A DNA stretch of 23,064 nt, from the IMG/VR virus record IMGVR_UViG_3300042542_004722, positions 1 to 23,064 of that record. The stretch is one strand, 5' to 3'. Source of the DNA: a virus. A model generated the notes under the pieces. It did no database searches, had not been told where the DNA came from, and saw only the letters and a program-made list of their open reading frames with translations. Positions 7,571-15,889 of this stretch are shown here, in pieces; position 1 is the stretch's first letter; each line of letters starts with the position of its first letter. Made by a program: the position numbers and the translations under genes.

Positions 7571-9078
7571 CAGCCCCAAAGCTCCATCGTGACTTCCTGA
7601 TCTGCGGCAAGGCGTTCGGTACGCATCACGCGGAACCGCTTGCCGCCGGCCAGGCCGAAGCGCGGGTCTGTGATCTGCACTGTTGCGCCAGCGCGAAGCC
7701 CGGCCACAAATTCCACCACGGCTTCAAAGCCCGCGCGCCGCGCGCCGTACAGCGTCACGCGGCGCTGCGCTTCGGCCAAGGCATCGGCACCAACATCCAA
7801 GGCGCTGTTGAGCGTTTCTTCACGCGCCAGAAGGGATGCAGCGGCTATGGTGGCGCTTGCGTCCTTTTCTTGCCGCCATTCTTCTATCAGCGCCTGGCGC
7901 GCGGTGCCGGTGACGCTGCCGGCGATGTCCTCATCTTGCAGCGGGCGAAGGCGCCTGCCCCAGCGGACAATCTGTGTCTTGAGCCTGCGTTCGGCGGGCA
8001 AGGGCCGCAAACTGATCAGGTCTCGTTCGCCAAAAGAAAAATCTGGCGTGACGGCTGGCGCATCAAGCCGCCCCAGCACAATTTTCCGGCTATCGTCGAA
8101 CCCATAGAAAGCGCCGATGCTCTGCGCCAGATCATCCAGCATGGCGCGAACGGTCAGGTCGCCGCCGCCATCATACCAATGCCCAAGCGTTTGCGGGCAG
8201 GTGGTGTTGAGCGCGGTGACTGTGCCCGTAGCAAAATCGGAAGCTGATAGCGTGGTTGCGGTATCAATCACATGAACAGCGATGTCTGCGAATTTCTTCA
8301 GCACTGTGCCGGAAGGCTTTGCACCTTCCGCATCAATCGTCAGCACGCCGGACAATGCCGCGCCAAGCCGGATCAGACCAAGCGCATTGCAGGTGGCGTA
8401 AGTGCCAGCCGTAACCGTCGCGCCGGTCAAAGCGGCGTAGGTGGCATAATCGGCGCCCGCCGTGAGCGCCACGCCAGAATCCAGCACAGCAAGCGGCCCG
8501 CCAACCGGCCCATCGCCATAACACCACACCAGCGATGCTTGATTAAGCAGCAGCGGCGTGAATTGCCGCACCACGCCCATCACGCGGGGCTTGCGCCGAT
8601 CCTTGTATTCGGTTGGCCCTTCCACGCCGCCAGTGCCCGCAAAGCGCGCGGGCTGGTAGGGTTCATCGAACAGGATTTGCAGGTCGCGCACTTCAATGGC
8701 GATTTCATCGCCGGTCACGATGCGCTCTGCGGTGCCGGAAAACACCACGGCGAAATCCGCCAAGACAGGATTGGCAAGTGCGCTGTACCGCACCTCAATC
8801 AGCCGCCCATCCCAATCATAATCCGCCAGCGTATCAAGCGCGCCGTCTTGATTGGCGAGGGTGATCTGCCCAATGCTGACCTCGCTCCGCCCCCCAATAT
8901 CAGCGCCGGAGAAAAGCGATTGAGACACCACCAAAGGCACTTCAATGCGCCGATCCCAATAGGTATTGGCCGGGCTTTCGGAAGGCGTGGTGACAAAGCC
9001 AACATCACTGAAATACAGGCTGCGAATCCCGGTAATAGCTTCATCATAGGGTTGCGCGAAAAGCAGCCAGGGCATCAC
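7570..9078 (-). CDS. Putative tail-tip / baseplate hub protein
   Basis: A protein of about 502 aa directly after the tape measure, where siphoviruses encode tail-tip components. It starts MMPWLLFAQPYDE. The first codon is GTG (9078) and the second ATG (9075); both overlap the tape-measure stop and share a GGAGG upstream, so the start could be either. N-terminal beta-rich segments (RRIEVPLVVSQSLFSGADIG, then ANQDGALDTL and DWDGRLIEVRY) resemble proteins that occupy this site in many alphaproteobacterial phages. A C-terminal part with QRRVTLYGARRAGFE and AGATVQITDPRFGLAGGKRF looks like the last beta domains of hub proteins. No lysozyme or peptidase motif is visible. Confidence 0.6.
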   Translation of the reverse strand: MMPWLLFAQPYDEAITGIRSLYFSDVGFVTTPSESPANTYWDRRIEVPLVVSQSLFSGADIGGRSEVSIGQITLANQDGALDTLADYDWDGRLIEVRYSALANPVLADFAVVFSGTAERIVTGDEIAIEVRDLQILFDEPYQPARFAGTGGVEGPTEYKDRRKPRVMGVVRQFTPLLLNQASLVWCYGDGPVGGPLAVLDSGVALTAGADYATYAALTGATVTAGTYATCNALGLIRLGAALSGVLTIDAEGAKPSGTVLKKFADIAVHVIDTATTLSASDFATGTVTALNTTCPQTLGHWYDGGGDLTVRAMLDDLAQSIGAFYGFDDSRKIVLGRLDAPAVTPDFSFGERDLISLRPLPAERRLKTQIVRWGRRLRPLQDEDIAGSVTGTARQALIEEWRQEKDASATIAAASLLAREETLNSALDVGADALAEAQRRVTLYGARRAGFEAVVEFVAGLRAGATVQITDPRFGLAGGKRFRVMRTERLAADQEVTMELWG

Positions 9079-12000
9079 GCAGCCCTCCGCCCAACAATAA
9101 CCTCACGCCGCGCCATGGTGGAATTACTGGCCGCAGTGTCTTCCGTCGCGTCCGCCGTGCGTTCGCCTGCTGACACCATGCGCTGCATTTCGGCGCGAAG
9201 TTCTGCGACCTCCGAAATTAGGTCACTTATCAGCCTGGCCACCCCGTCAGAGCCGCCGCTGGTAGAACCCGAGATTGGGATACCGCCATTGACGGCAAGC
9301 ATGGTGTTATAGGCCGTCGCAGCTGCGTAGCGATTGCCGTCTGCCATGATGGCATTTGCGGCCTGCAGATTCGCCACAACCAGGTTGGTGCCGCTGTAAG
9401 TGAGTTCGCCAAGCGCAACCATGGAAGATGTAAGGCTGTTTTGCTGGGCAAGCTGTTCAACCGTTCCCGTGCCAGTGCTGATTACGCCATCCAGCCGGGT
9501 ATTGGCTCCGGCGGCGAGGGAAGACTGAACCGCCGCCGCCGCCTGCTGTTCGTTTGCCATCCGGGTCAGCGTGTCCAGCGTTTGCTTTTCCCAGCTTTGC
9601 GTGGCCGGCAGATTGGCCAAGGTGCTTTGCACCATCTGCTGAAGCGCCTGAAATTCCGGCCCGCTGGCAAACATGCCGCGCCCAGCCGCCAAAAGATTTT
9701 CAGCGCTGCCCGTAATGCGACCCAACGCATCAAGATCATTGCCGCGCGCAAGGGTAAGGTCTCGCCCAAAAATGCTTTGCGCATTGGTAAATTGATCACT
9801 TGGCGAAAGGCCGCCCGCGCTTGTGGAATTGAGACTGTCCAGATAGCCACTGATCGCGCCGCCCGCGTTGAATATGGCACGAAGATTATCGGCGGTTTTG
9901 GCAAGCGCTTCGGCAACTTCCTTCTGCTTGATGGCGGTTTCGGCAAAAAGCACCGCGACATCATCCACGCCGCGCAGCGCTTCAACGGCCGTGGTAAGCT
10001 GCTTCACGTCCAGGCTGTTCACAATGGCGCTGACCTGCGCGGCGAAAAGCACGTTTGGGTCGCGCCCCGCCGAAAGATAAGACCCGGCATTTGCCTGGAA
10101 ATTGTCCCGCACCAACATAAGCTGATCCACGAAGCTTTCGCCCCGGGCGCCACGCACCGCGGAATCGAAACCGCGCTGCGCATCCGCGCGCATTTTCGCA
10201 AGCGCTTCGCTGCGCTTTGCTTCCAAGGTCTCTGTTGCCAGCCCCAAGTCGCGCGCCTTGGTGATCGCCTCATCATAGGTTTTGGCGAGCGCATTCATGG
10301 CAGCGGTGAAGCTATCAGTCTGTTCGCCCGCCTTGCTGAGCGGTTCGAAAATCTGGGTGATGAAATCTGCCGCCTGCAGCGCCTGTTCCAGATTGCCACC
10401 GCGCCCGGCAAGCGTGCCGAAAGCCGTCATCTGGTTTGCATTGCCGCCGCGAAGCTGGCCGACAAGGCTGGTCAGTGACAATTCCCGCGGAGACCCGGAG
10501 GCCTGGCCAAAGCCGACCGCAGCCTGCCCCGCACCCGCGAAGGAAAGGCCACGCGCGCCGATTTGCGCGTTGATGGCATTAAGCTGCGCCTGGACCTCTG
10601 CCGTGGCTGCGCCACCATCCCAACGCTTGCCGGCAGAGCCGGTGATGACAAGCTGGCCATTCGCGTCAGTGCCGAGCAAGACATCGCCGCCGGAGCGGCT
10701 GGCATTGCCCTTAGTGGTAGGGCCAAACAAGCCGCCCGCCGTGCCGCCAAGTGCGCCGCCAATAGCCATGCCGACAGGCCCGCCGGCAAGGAAGCCGAGG
10801 CCCATGCCAAGGCCAGTGCCAATCATGCTGCCGGGCATGGGGTTCGCCGTGCCACGCAACCCGCCCGCAAAATTACCGCCCGCTATGCCCAGCCCTGCAC
10901 CAATCGCAGCTGACCCAAGAAAGCTTCCGACCGTAGTGGCGCCCAGGCCAAGGCTTGAAGGCGCAGCCGGCCCCATCATACCGCCCGGCATGGCGGCAAG
11001 CGCGCTATTGGTGGCGCTGGCCTGCGCCGCAGACCCGAAAAGCGGCATAGCCATGAAGCTGCTGACGCCAGCGCCAATGCCGCCCAGGCTTGGCATGAAG
11101 GAACCAAGCGAGCCGAGCGAGCCGAGCATACCGCCGCCAGAAGCGGAAGACTGCGCACCGCCACCGAAAGCCCCCGCCAGCGTCGGCCGCGCAGTGCCAA
11201 ACACGGCATTGGTGATAGGCGTGACAACGGCCAGCTTCAGCAAATCCGCCGCGATGCTGGCGGTGACGCCCCGCATGAGGCTTTGGAAATCAAGCGCTGC
11301 CTTGCCGCCGGACGTGAAGGCATTCACCAGGCCGGTGCCAATCCGGTCCATGGCGGTTTCGCCGATTTGGGCCAGGGCATCGCGGGACCGGCGGGCGAAT
11401 TGTTCCGCCTGGCGCGCGGCCTGTTCCTGCGCTTCACGCGCGGCGCGGGCGGCGGGGTCCAGCGCGGCGACCGCGGCGTTGTATTGTTCCTGCGTGATCC
11501 GCGCGGCACCAAGCGCGGCGCTGAGCGCCAGCACTTGTTCGCCGTAGCGTTGTTGTTCCGTGGCGGCGGTGCCCGCAAGCTGAACACCCTGCTGCACAAG
11601 GCGCTGATATTCGCGTTCGGCTTCGGTCAGTTCCGCCCGTGCAGTGCGCGCTTCGCGCGCGGCGCGGGTGGCTTCGGCGGATGGCGCTGACGCCAGCACC
11701 GATCCCACATTTTCCTGAGAGGCAGCGTATTCACCGGCAAATTGCTGGCGCCGCCGCTCCAATTCTTGCAGCGCACCCTCCCGCTGCTGAATTTCCGCAC
11801 GCAAGCGCAAGACTTCTGGATTGTTGGCCGCCCGTTGCCGGGTTCGGTCAATTTCCATCTGCAGGATGCGTTCGCTTTCTTCCGAAAGCGCAGCACCACC
11901 AGGCCCGCGCCGCGCAGCCTGCAGCCTGCCTTCTGTCAAGCCAACGCGGCGATCAATTTCACCAGAAAGCCCTTGAATTTCGGCGCGCAGTGCCTCCTGC

Positions 12001-12548
12001 GAAAGCGAAACCTGCGCCTGCCGCGCCAAGATCGCCTCACCAGCCAAGCGTGCCGTCCGCACCGCAGCCGCTTCCGTCAGGCGATTGTATTCATTAAGCA
12101 GCGTGTTTGCTTGTTCAAGCGCGGTAGAGTTGTCGCGGAAGCGCCCGGTCAAAGCATCCATGGCGCCAGTCATCGCGCCAGTAATGCGGCCCCAGTTTTC
12201 ATAGATGGCATAAGCCGCAGTGGCAGCCGTCACCACCAAACCGATAGAACCAGCTAGGCCCGCACCGCTGCGCAGCGCAGATGTCAGCGCCAGCGTGGAA
12301 TTCGCCAGCGCTTCAAACTGCCGCCCGGTATTTGCAAGATCGCCATTGATCTGCCCAAGCCCGGCGCGCAGCACATTGCCCGCATCGGCAACCGATGCCA
12401 CCCCACGCCCAGCCGCCTGCCCGCCCGCTTCCAGCTTGCGCATGGCGGTATCGCCCACCTGCCCAAGCTGTTCCAACTGCGCACGCGCTTCCTGCGCGCC
12501 ATCAAAACTCAGCCTGATGGATAGGCGCTGATCGGAAGAACCGCTCAT
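9075..12548 (-). CDS. Tail length tape measure protein
   Basis: This is the longest gene in the window (1157 aa) and lies after the chaperone and DUF6441-like genes, the standard place. A hydrophobic segment (about 97-116) is followed by long heptad-like helices (about 140-400, rich in Glu, Gln, Arg and Ala). A glycine-rich, partly hydrophobic stretch (about 455-610, for example GAGLGIAGGNFAGGL, GLGMGLGFLAGG) follows, then further helices to the end. Tape measures line the tail tube, set its length and leave with the DNA. At the usual 1.5 A per residue, 1157 residues would fit a tail of about 170 nm, which is an estimate only. It starts with a 4-nt overlap (ATGA) with the DUF6441-like gene. 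Confidence 0.9.
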   Translation of the reverse strand: MSGSSDQRLSIRLSFDGAQEARAQLEQLGQVGDTAMRKLEAGGQAAGRGVASVADAGNVLRAGLGQINGDLANTGRQFEALANSTLALTSALRSGAGLAGSIGLVVTAATAAYAIYENWGRITGAMTGAMDALTGRFRDNSTALEQANTLLNEYNRLTEAAAVRTARLAGEAILARQAQVSLSQEALRAEIQGLSGEIDRRVGLTEGRLQAARRGPGGAALSEESERILQMEIDRTRQRAANNPEVLRLRAEIQQREGALQELERRRQQFAGEYAASQENVGSVLASAPSAEATRAAREARTARAELTEAEREYQRLVQQGVQLAGTAATEQQRYGEQVLALSAALGAARITQEQYNAAVAALDPAARAAREAQEQAARQAEQFARRSRDALAQIGETAMDRIGTGLVNAFTSGGKAALDFQSLMRGVTASIAADLLKLAVVTPITNAVFGTARPTLAGAFGGGAQSSASGGGMLGSLGSLGSFMPSLGGIGAGVSSFMAMPLFGSAAQASATNSALAAMPGGMMGPAAPSSLGLGATTVGSFLGSAAIGAGLGIAGGNFAGGLRGTANPMPGSMIGTGLGMGLGFLAGGPVGMAIGGALGGTAGGLFGPTTKGNASRSGGDVLLGTDANGQLVITGSAGKRWDGGAATAEVQAQLNAINAQIGARGLSFAGAGQAAVGFGQASGSPRELSLTSLVGQLRGGNANQMTAFGTLAGRGGNLEQALQAADFITQIFEPLSKAGEQTDSFTAAMNALAKTYDEAITKARDLGLATETLEAKRSEALAKMRADAQRGFDSAVRGARGESFVDQLMLVRDNFQANAGSYLSAGRDPNVLFAAQVSAIVNSLDVKQLTTAVEALRGVDDVAVLFAETAIKQKEVAEALAKTADNLRAIFNAGGAISGYLDSLNSTSAGGLSPSDQFTNAQSIFGRDLTLARGNDLDALGRITGSAENLLAAGRGMFASGPEFQALQQMVQSTLANLPATQSWEKQTLDTLTRMANEQQAAAAVQSSLAAGANTRLDGVISTGTGTVEQLAQQNSLTSSMVALGELTYSGTNLVVANLQAANAIMADGNRYAAATAYNTMLAVNGGIPISGSTSGGSDGVARLISDLISEVAELRAEMQRMVSAGERTADATEDTAASNSTMARREVIVGRRAA

Positions 12549-13276
12549 GACAACCTCCCTGCTATGGCTGCGTTGACTTCACGTTTTACTGCCCGGCGCG
12601 CGGCTTCAGCCGGGCCGGAAATGTCCAGTAGTTTCTTGCCTTGAATCTGCTTGCGCAAAGCAAAAAGCGGCAGGCCCTTCGGCTGATCCGGCGCATAAAA
12701 AACCGCTGTCAGGCCATCGCCCTTACGCGCCTTCATGATCACGATGCGCCGGCCGGCCAGGGGTGCATTCCGGCCCTTGGGCTTGGCCTTCGCCATGCGC
12801 GGCCCGCGCTTGGCGTTATGGGCGGAAACCACCACGGCGCGCAGCAGCTTTGCCGCCGCTTCAATATCAGAAACCTTGCGCCGCTGGCCGGCTGGCACCG
12901 CGCCGCCCTTGCGACTTTTCTTGGAATAGCCCAGGCCAAGATGGATGGCAGCCGGCAGGGCAATCACCAGATATTGCGCGCGCACCGCGCGAACAAGGCG
13001 GCTTTCTTCAAAGGCGCGGTGCAGGATGGTGCTTTTGGAATAGACAACAGCCGCCGGCCCCATATTCAGCTTCGATCGGCGCTTAGGGTATTTATCCAGG
13101 CGCCAAGCTTTTTCCAGCCCTTCGCCCAAATTCGCGCGCCGCACCTGGCCGCGCAATTCGGCCTGCAGCGCCTCACCCGTGCGATGCACACCATCACGAA
13201 GGGCAGAGGCTAGAATTTCCTGACGTTGCTTGATTTCTTCCGAAACCATGCCTTGAACCTTCATCAGGATTTTCAC
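12545..13276 (-). CDS. DUF6441-like phage tail-module protein
   Basis: The 243-aa protein begins with a GTG that overlaps the stop of the frameshift ORF by 4 nt (GTGA), with AAGGGG about 7 nt upstream. It is basic and resembles the DUF6441 group from alphaproteobacterial prophages: a helical N-terminus (residues 13-45), an AWRLDKYPK motif (57-65), and AAVVYSKSTILHRAFE (75-90), followed by a Lys/Arg-rich middle. Its function is unknown. A position between tail chaperones and tape measure suggests a role in tail assembly or at the tube end. Family recognition is from memory. Confidence 0.65.
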   Translation of the reverse strand: MKILMKVQGMVSEEIKQRQEILASALRDGVHRTGEALQAELRGQVRRANLGEGLEKAWRLDKYPKRRSKLNMGPAAVVYSKSTILHRAFEESRLVRAVRAQYLVIALPAAIHLGLGYSKKSRKGGAVPAGQRRKVSDIEAAAKLLRAVVVSAHNAKRGPRMAKAKPKGRNAPLAGRRIVIMKARKGDGLTAVFYAPDQPKGLPLFALRKQIQGKKLLDISGPAEAARRAVKREVNAAIAGRLS

Positions 13277-14135
13277 TCGCCGCCCCTTCGCCGTTTCTTC
13301 GCCGCGTCCATTTCCGCTTCAATTCCGCCCAGCGCGCGGAAGGCATCAAAAACCCATGCCGCCTGGTCCGCCACGCCGCCGGCATCCGGCCAGGCGGCAT
13401 AGCCACCCATGCCAGCGCGGCAGGCGAACCAAAGCTGCACAAATTCAATGAATGGCCGCGGCGTGGTGATGCGCGGGTTCTCAGCAACCTCATCATCACC
13501 GATCAGAAAAGCGCCCCCGTCAGAGGCGTATCGGCCTTCTCCTGCGCCAATGCCGCTGAGGGCTGCAAAGGCGCCTTTCAGTTTTTTTCCGCGGCCTTGG
13601 TGACCTGCATCATATCCATTGCGGCGGCGGCGATGATGGAAAGGTCTTCTTCGCCGCATTCTTCCAGCAGCGCATCCGGCACCAGGCCGCGCACGCGGGC
13701 AAAGGCGGGCAACAGGTCAGAATTCCAGCCGCGCAAAGCGTGGCGCGCGGCGACCAGCGGCATCAGGGAAAACCAGCGCACCTGATCCGCCAGCATGGCG
13801 GAATAGGCCGGCACCCTGCGCGCTGCGCTTTCCATGACGCGAAAGGCATCTTCATCGGCCTTGTCCATGGGTTCCGCGCCATCGGCCAAAGCGGCTTCAG
13901 CGCGGGAAATCACAGTCAGCAAATCGGGCAGGTTATCCGGCGCCAATTCCTTTAGTGCGCTGGCCAGCCCTGCCAGCAATTCATCCCGCATCGGCAGGCG
14001 GCAGCCTTCGCGCGCCATATCAGCGCGATATTCCGCACGTTCGCGGACGCTCAGCGGCGCCACGGTATAGATCGCGCGCTTGCCTTCCACTTGCCGCGTG
14101 GTGTGGCGGGAAAGGATGGCTTCTTCGTTTTTCAT
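13273..14135 (-). CDS. Tail assembly chaperone fusion gpGT by -1 frameshift
   Basis: In lambda-like phages a small share of ribosomes slip back one base near the end of gene G and make gpGT, which recruits tail tube subunits to the tape measure. Here the gpG frame ends GCG GAA AAA AAC TGA. A -1 slip on A AAA AAC (13587-13581) continues as CTG AAA GGC GCC and enters an open frame that ends at 13273. This gives a product of about 287 aa: 185 from the G frame plus 102 new residues. The extension (LKGAFAALSGIGAGEG ... PFIEFVQLWFACRAG ... KKRRRGGE) has no start and ribosome binding site of its own that look better. The length is close to lambda gpGT (279 aa). Confidence 0.8.
13578..14135 (-). CDS. 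Tail assembly chaperone, gpG-like
   Basis: The start is the ATG at 14135 (MKNEEAILSRHTTRQVEG), 15 codons inside the longest open frame, because AAGGGA lies 7 nt before it. The 185-aa product is mostly helical, acidic and soluble, as expected for the chaperones that keep the tape measure soluble during tail building. It lies between tail tube and tape measure and carries a slippery site at its end, as lambda gene G does. It is somewhat longer than lambda gpG (140 aa). The 120-bp gap before it is the longest non-coding stretch inside the gene block and holds two stem-loops. Confidence 0.8.
   Translation of the reverse strand: MKNEEAILSRHTTRQVEGKRAIYTVAPLSVRERAEYRADMAREGCRLPMRDELLAGLASALKELAPDNLPDLLTVISRAEAALADGAEPMDKADEDAFRVMESAARRVPAYSAMLADQVRWFSLMPLVAARHALRGWNSDLLPAFARVRGLVPDALLEECGEEDLSIIAAAAMDMMQVTKAAEKN
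13581..13587 (-). other. Programmed -1 ribosomal frameshift slippery site
   Basis: On the coding strand the heptamer is A AAA AAC in the gpG frame, followed at once by the gpG stop TGA (13580-13578). It is preceded by an extra A, so seven As precede the C. This fits the X XXY YYZ rule for tandem -1 slippage and lies where lambda-like tail chaperones carry it. I did not establish a downstream pseudoknot. Confidence 0.85.
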
Positions 14136-14163
14136 GGGATGTCCCTTGTGCGAGGGGTTGGTT

Positions 14164-14189
14164 GGCCGGGCCGCGCACACGGCCCGGCC
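14164..14189 (-). other. Strong GC-rich stem-loop before gpG-like gene
   Basis: The sequence GGCCGGGCCG, a 6-nt loop, then CGGCCCGGCC makes a perfect 10-bp stem, extended by one more T-A pair at 14163/14190. It lies about 29 nt upstream of the gpG start. No U-run follows on the minus strand (the next bases are AACCAACCCC), so it is not a standard intrinsic terminator. It may slow ribosome access, protect mRNA ends or reduce read-through. Confidence 0.6.
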
Positions 14190-14196
14190 AGTGTCA

Positions 14197-14230
14197 CGCG
14201 CGGCTTGCCGGTCAAGGGCCCGGCCGCGCG
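14197..14230 (-). other. Second stem-loop in the tail tube-gpG gap
   Basis: CGCGCGGC (14197-14204) pairs perfectly with GCCGCGCG (14223-14230) across an 18-nt loop that itself contains CCGG repeats able to pair. It lies 26 nt after the tail-tube stop and 7 nt from the next stem-loop. No U-run follows. Together the two structures occupy most of the 120-bp gap. Confidence 0.5.
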
Positions 14231-14255
14231 CAACCGCGTTCCGCTGTGCGGCGGA

Positions 14256-15434
14256 TTAGAAGGCGGTGATGAAAACGGGGGCGTCAGCGCCGTCCGCCTG
14301 GAAGCCAATACTGTCAACCGCCAAGGAACCACGGTCGCCCGGGTTCATGGCCGTGGCGCGGATGGAAGGCAGCACAATGGCGAAGCGGTTGCCCGCCGTG
14401 CTGCCCAGGATGGCGCCCAGGATCATGTTGGTGCCGTTGCGGAAATTGTTGAAGCGGCTGACGGAAACAGTGGTGTCCATCAGCGGGTCAAGGCTGCCGG
14501 CCACGTCGCGTTCCACAGGAACGGCGGGGTCATAGCCTTCAGTGGCTTCCGGGTTTTCCGGCAGCACCGTGGCCACACCGGCCTGCACCGAAAGCGCGCG
14601 CACGCGGGCGACCGCGCCATTCAAACGGCAGGCGCCAGCCACAAAGCGCGGGGCGGTTGGGCGGATAACCGTATTCCAGCCGGTCGGCAGGGCGGTCGCG
14701 CTGTAATCCACAAAGTTCCCGACCAGATCAAAGGACAGCATGCCGATCCCGCCCGTGGTGAGGTCCAGAGACCAGGTGCCCAAGCAGCCCGTAAAGCGCC
14801 AGCGCATGCCATCCGCGAAGAAGTAGATGGTGCAGGTCTTGAACACCGCTTCATCCGAAGTCGGCGCGTAGCGCTGGTTGATGGGGATTTGTGCGGTTTG
14901 CGTGCTGGTGAAGGCGCTGGCAACCGTATGGATAAAGGTGGCCACCCGGCCAGCCGTGTAATCAGAAATGGCGCTTAGCGCAGGCTGGTCGCCCGTGATG
15001 GCGCCAAGCGCCACAGGCATGCCGCGATATTGCTGCGCCGTGGTGCCAAAGGTGGCGCCAAGCGTGCCACCATTCGTGGTGCCAGCCGTCAGGGCGAGCG
15101 GGCTGGCAGGCACCGGCGCAGCGGTAAGGGTTTCCACCATGGTCGCGCATTGCAGCAACCGGCCCCATTCCGGCGCCGTGCCGGCCGTGCCCGAACCGCG
15201 CAGCGGCATCATCAGGCGCAGGCGCGGGCGAAGCCCACCCACAATGGCGGGCGAGCGATCCAGGCTGCCAGTCAATTCCGGGTTCGGCACCGCGGACTGG
15301 TCAAACTGGATTTGGCAATCGGACCCAATCCAATCCACATTGGCGGGCGTGCCAGCGATGGCATCAACGCCAGGCGTGGTTTCGATTTTGACAGCGACGG
15401 CAGCTTTGCGCAGCGCCACCAGATTGTTGCTCAT
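14256..15434 (-). CDS. Major tail tube protein
   Basis: A 392-aa protein whose N-terminus (AVAVKIETTPGVDAIAGTPA) matches the pattern seen in many phage tail tube proteins. Beta-rich segments follow, then a C-terminal part with SRFNNFRNGTNMILGAILG and FAIVLPSIRATAMNPGDRG. It lies between the tail terminator and the chaperones, where tube proteins are encoded. It should form stacked rings of the non-contractile tube. AAAGGA is 6 nt before the ATG. At 392 aa it is longer than lambda gpV (246 aa), so it may carry an added outer domain, perhaps the Thr/Gly-rich part at residues about 105-165. Confidence 0.75.
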   Translation of the reverse strand: MSNNLVALRKAAVAVKIETTPGVDAIAGTPANVDWIGSDCQIQFDQSAVPNPELTGSLDRSPAIVGGLRPRLRLMMPLRGSGTAGTAPEWGRLLQCATMVETLTAAPVPASPLALTAGTTNGGTLGATFGTTAQQYRGMPVALGAITGDQPALSAISDYTAGRVATFIHTVASAFTSTQTAQIPINQRYAPTSDEAVFKTCTIYFFADGMRWRFTGCLGTWSLDLTTGGIGMLSFDLVGNFVDYSATALPTGWNTVIRPTAPRFVAGACRLNGAVARVRALSVQAGVATVLPENPEATEGYDPAVPVERDVAGSLDPLMDTTVSVSRFNNFRNGTNMILGAILGSTAGNRFAIVLPSIRATAMNPGDRGSLAVDSIGFQADGADAPVFITAF

Positions 15435-15445
15435 GGGTTATCCTT

Positions 15446-15889
15446 TCAAGGAGCGTATGGTGATTTTGCTGGCGTCATCGCCATGGCTTCAAAGCTGGCG
15501 TTGAATTCGCCCGCGGGCTTGGCGGATTCTTCAGTCGAATACAGTTCGAACTGCGCGCTGCCGACATTGCACTGGACAAAGCCTGAGCCCAGGTCATGAT
15601 CCTGCAGCGCCGCGACCACGCGCGCATGCAAATCAGACATCGCCTGGTCGGCCGCCAAATCCGTGGCGGCGGTGATGTATCCCGCGACGGCAAAGCCGAT
15701 CCGCCATTGGGTTTCCCCGAAGGACATATCTTCATCAGCATCCATGCTGGTGCCCGTGATAACCACGGCAGGGCACTGGCGCGGGTCCAAAGCGGCGCGA
15801 TACGCGCGCAGCACCGTCACGCCAGCGAGCTGCGACTCCAGGCGCGTGGTGACTGCGGCCAGGATGGCTTCACGAATGGGCGTGGGCAT
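15446..15889 (-). CDS. Tail terminator-like protein (gpU position)
   Basis: The 147-aa protein starts at the ATG at 15889, sharing one base with the previous stop (TGATG). It opens with a helix (IREAILAAVTTRLESQL), then mixed strands, for example CPAVVITG and WRIGFAVAGY. Size and position between a neck protein and the tail tube match the tail terminators (lambda gpU, 131 aa) that stop tube growth and join the head. Similarity is in layout rather than a diagnostic motif, so other minor tail or neck roles remain possible. Confidence 0.6.
   Translation of the reverse strand: MPTPIREAILAAVTTRLESQLAGVTVLRAYRAALDPRQCPAVVITGTSMDADEDMSFGETQWRIGFAVAGYITAATDLAADQAMSDLHARVVAALQDHDLGSGFVQCNVGSAQFELYSTEESAKPAGEFNASFEAMAMTPAKSPYAP

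Noticed and set aside
8272-9312. Plus-strand open frame of 346 codons
   Set aside because: It is antisense to the hub-like protein and the end of the tape measure, rich in Arg, His and Ala, and lacks any domain pattern.
10282-11547. Long plus-strand open frame (421 codons)
   Set aside because: It lies wholly inside the tape measure gene, has Pro/Ala/Arg-rich low-complexity composition, no ribosome binding site and no recognisable family. It is a shadow caused by high GC content.
13273-13659. Separate gene in the gpT frame starting at 13659
   Set aside because: Its first residues are Arg/His-rich antisense-like sequence overlapping gpG, and no good ribosome binding site was seen. Entry by -1 frameshift explains the frame better.
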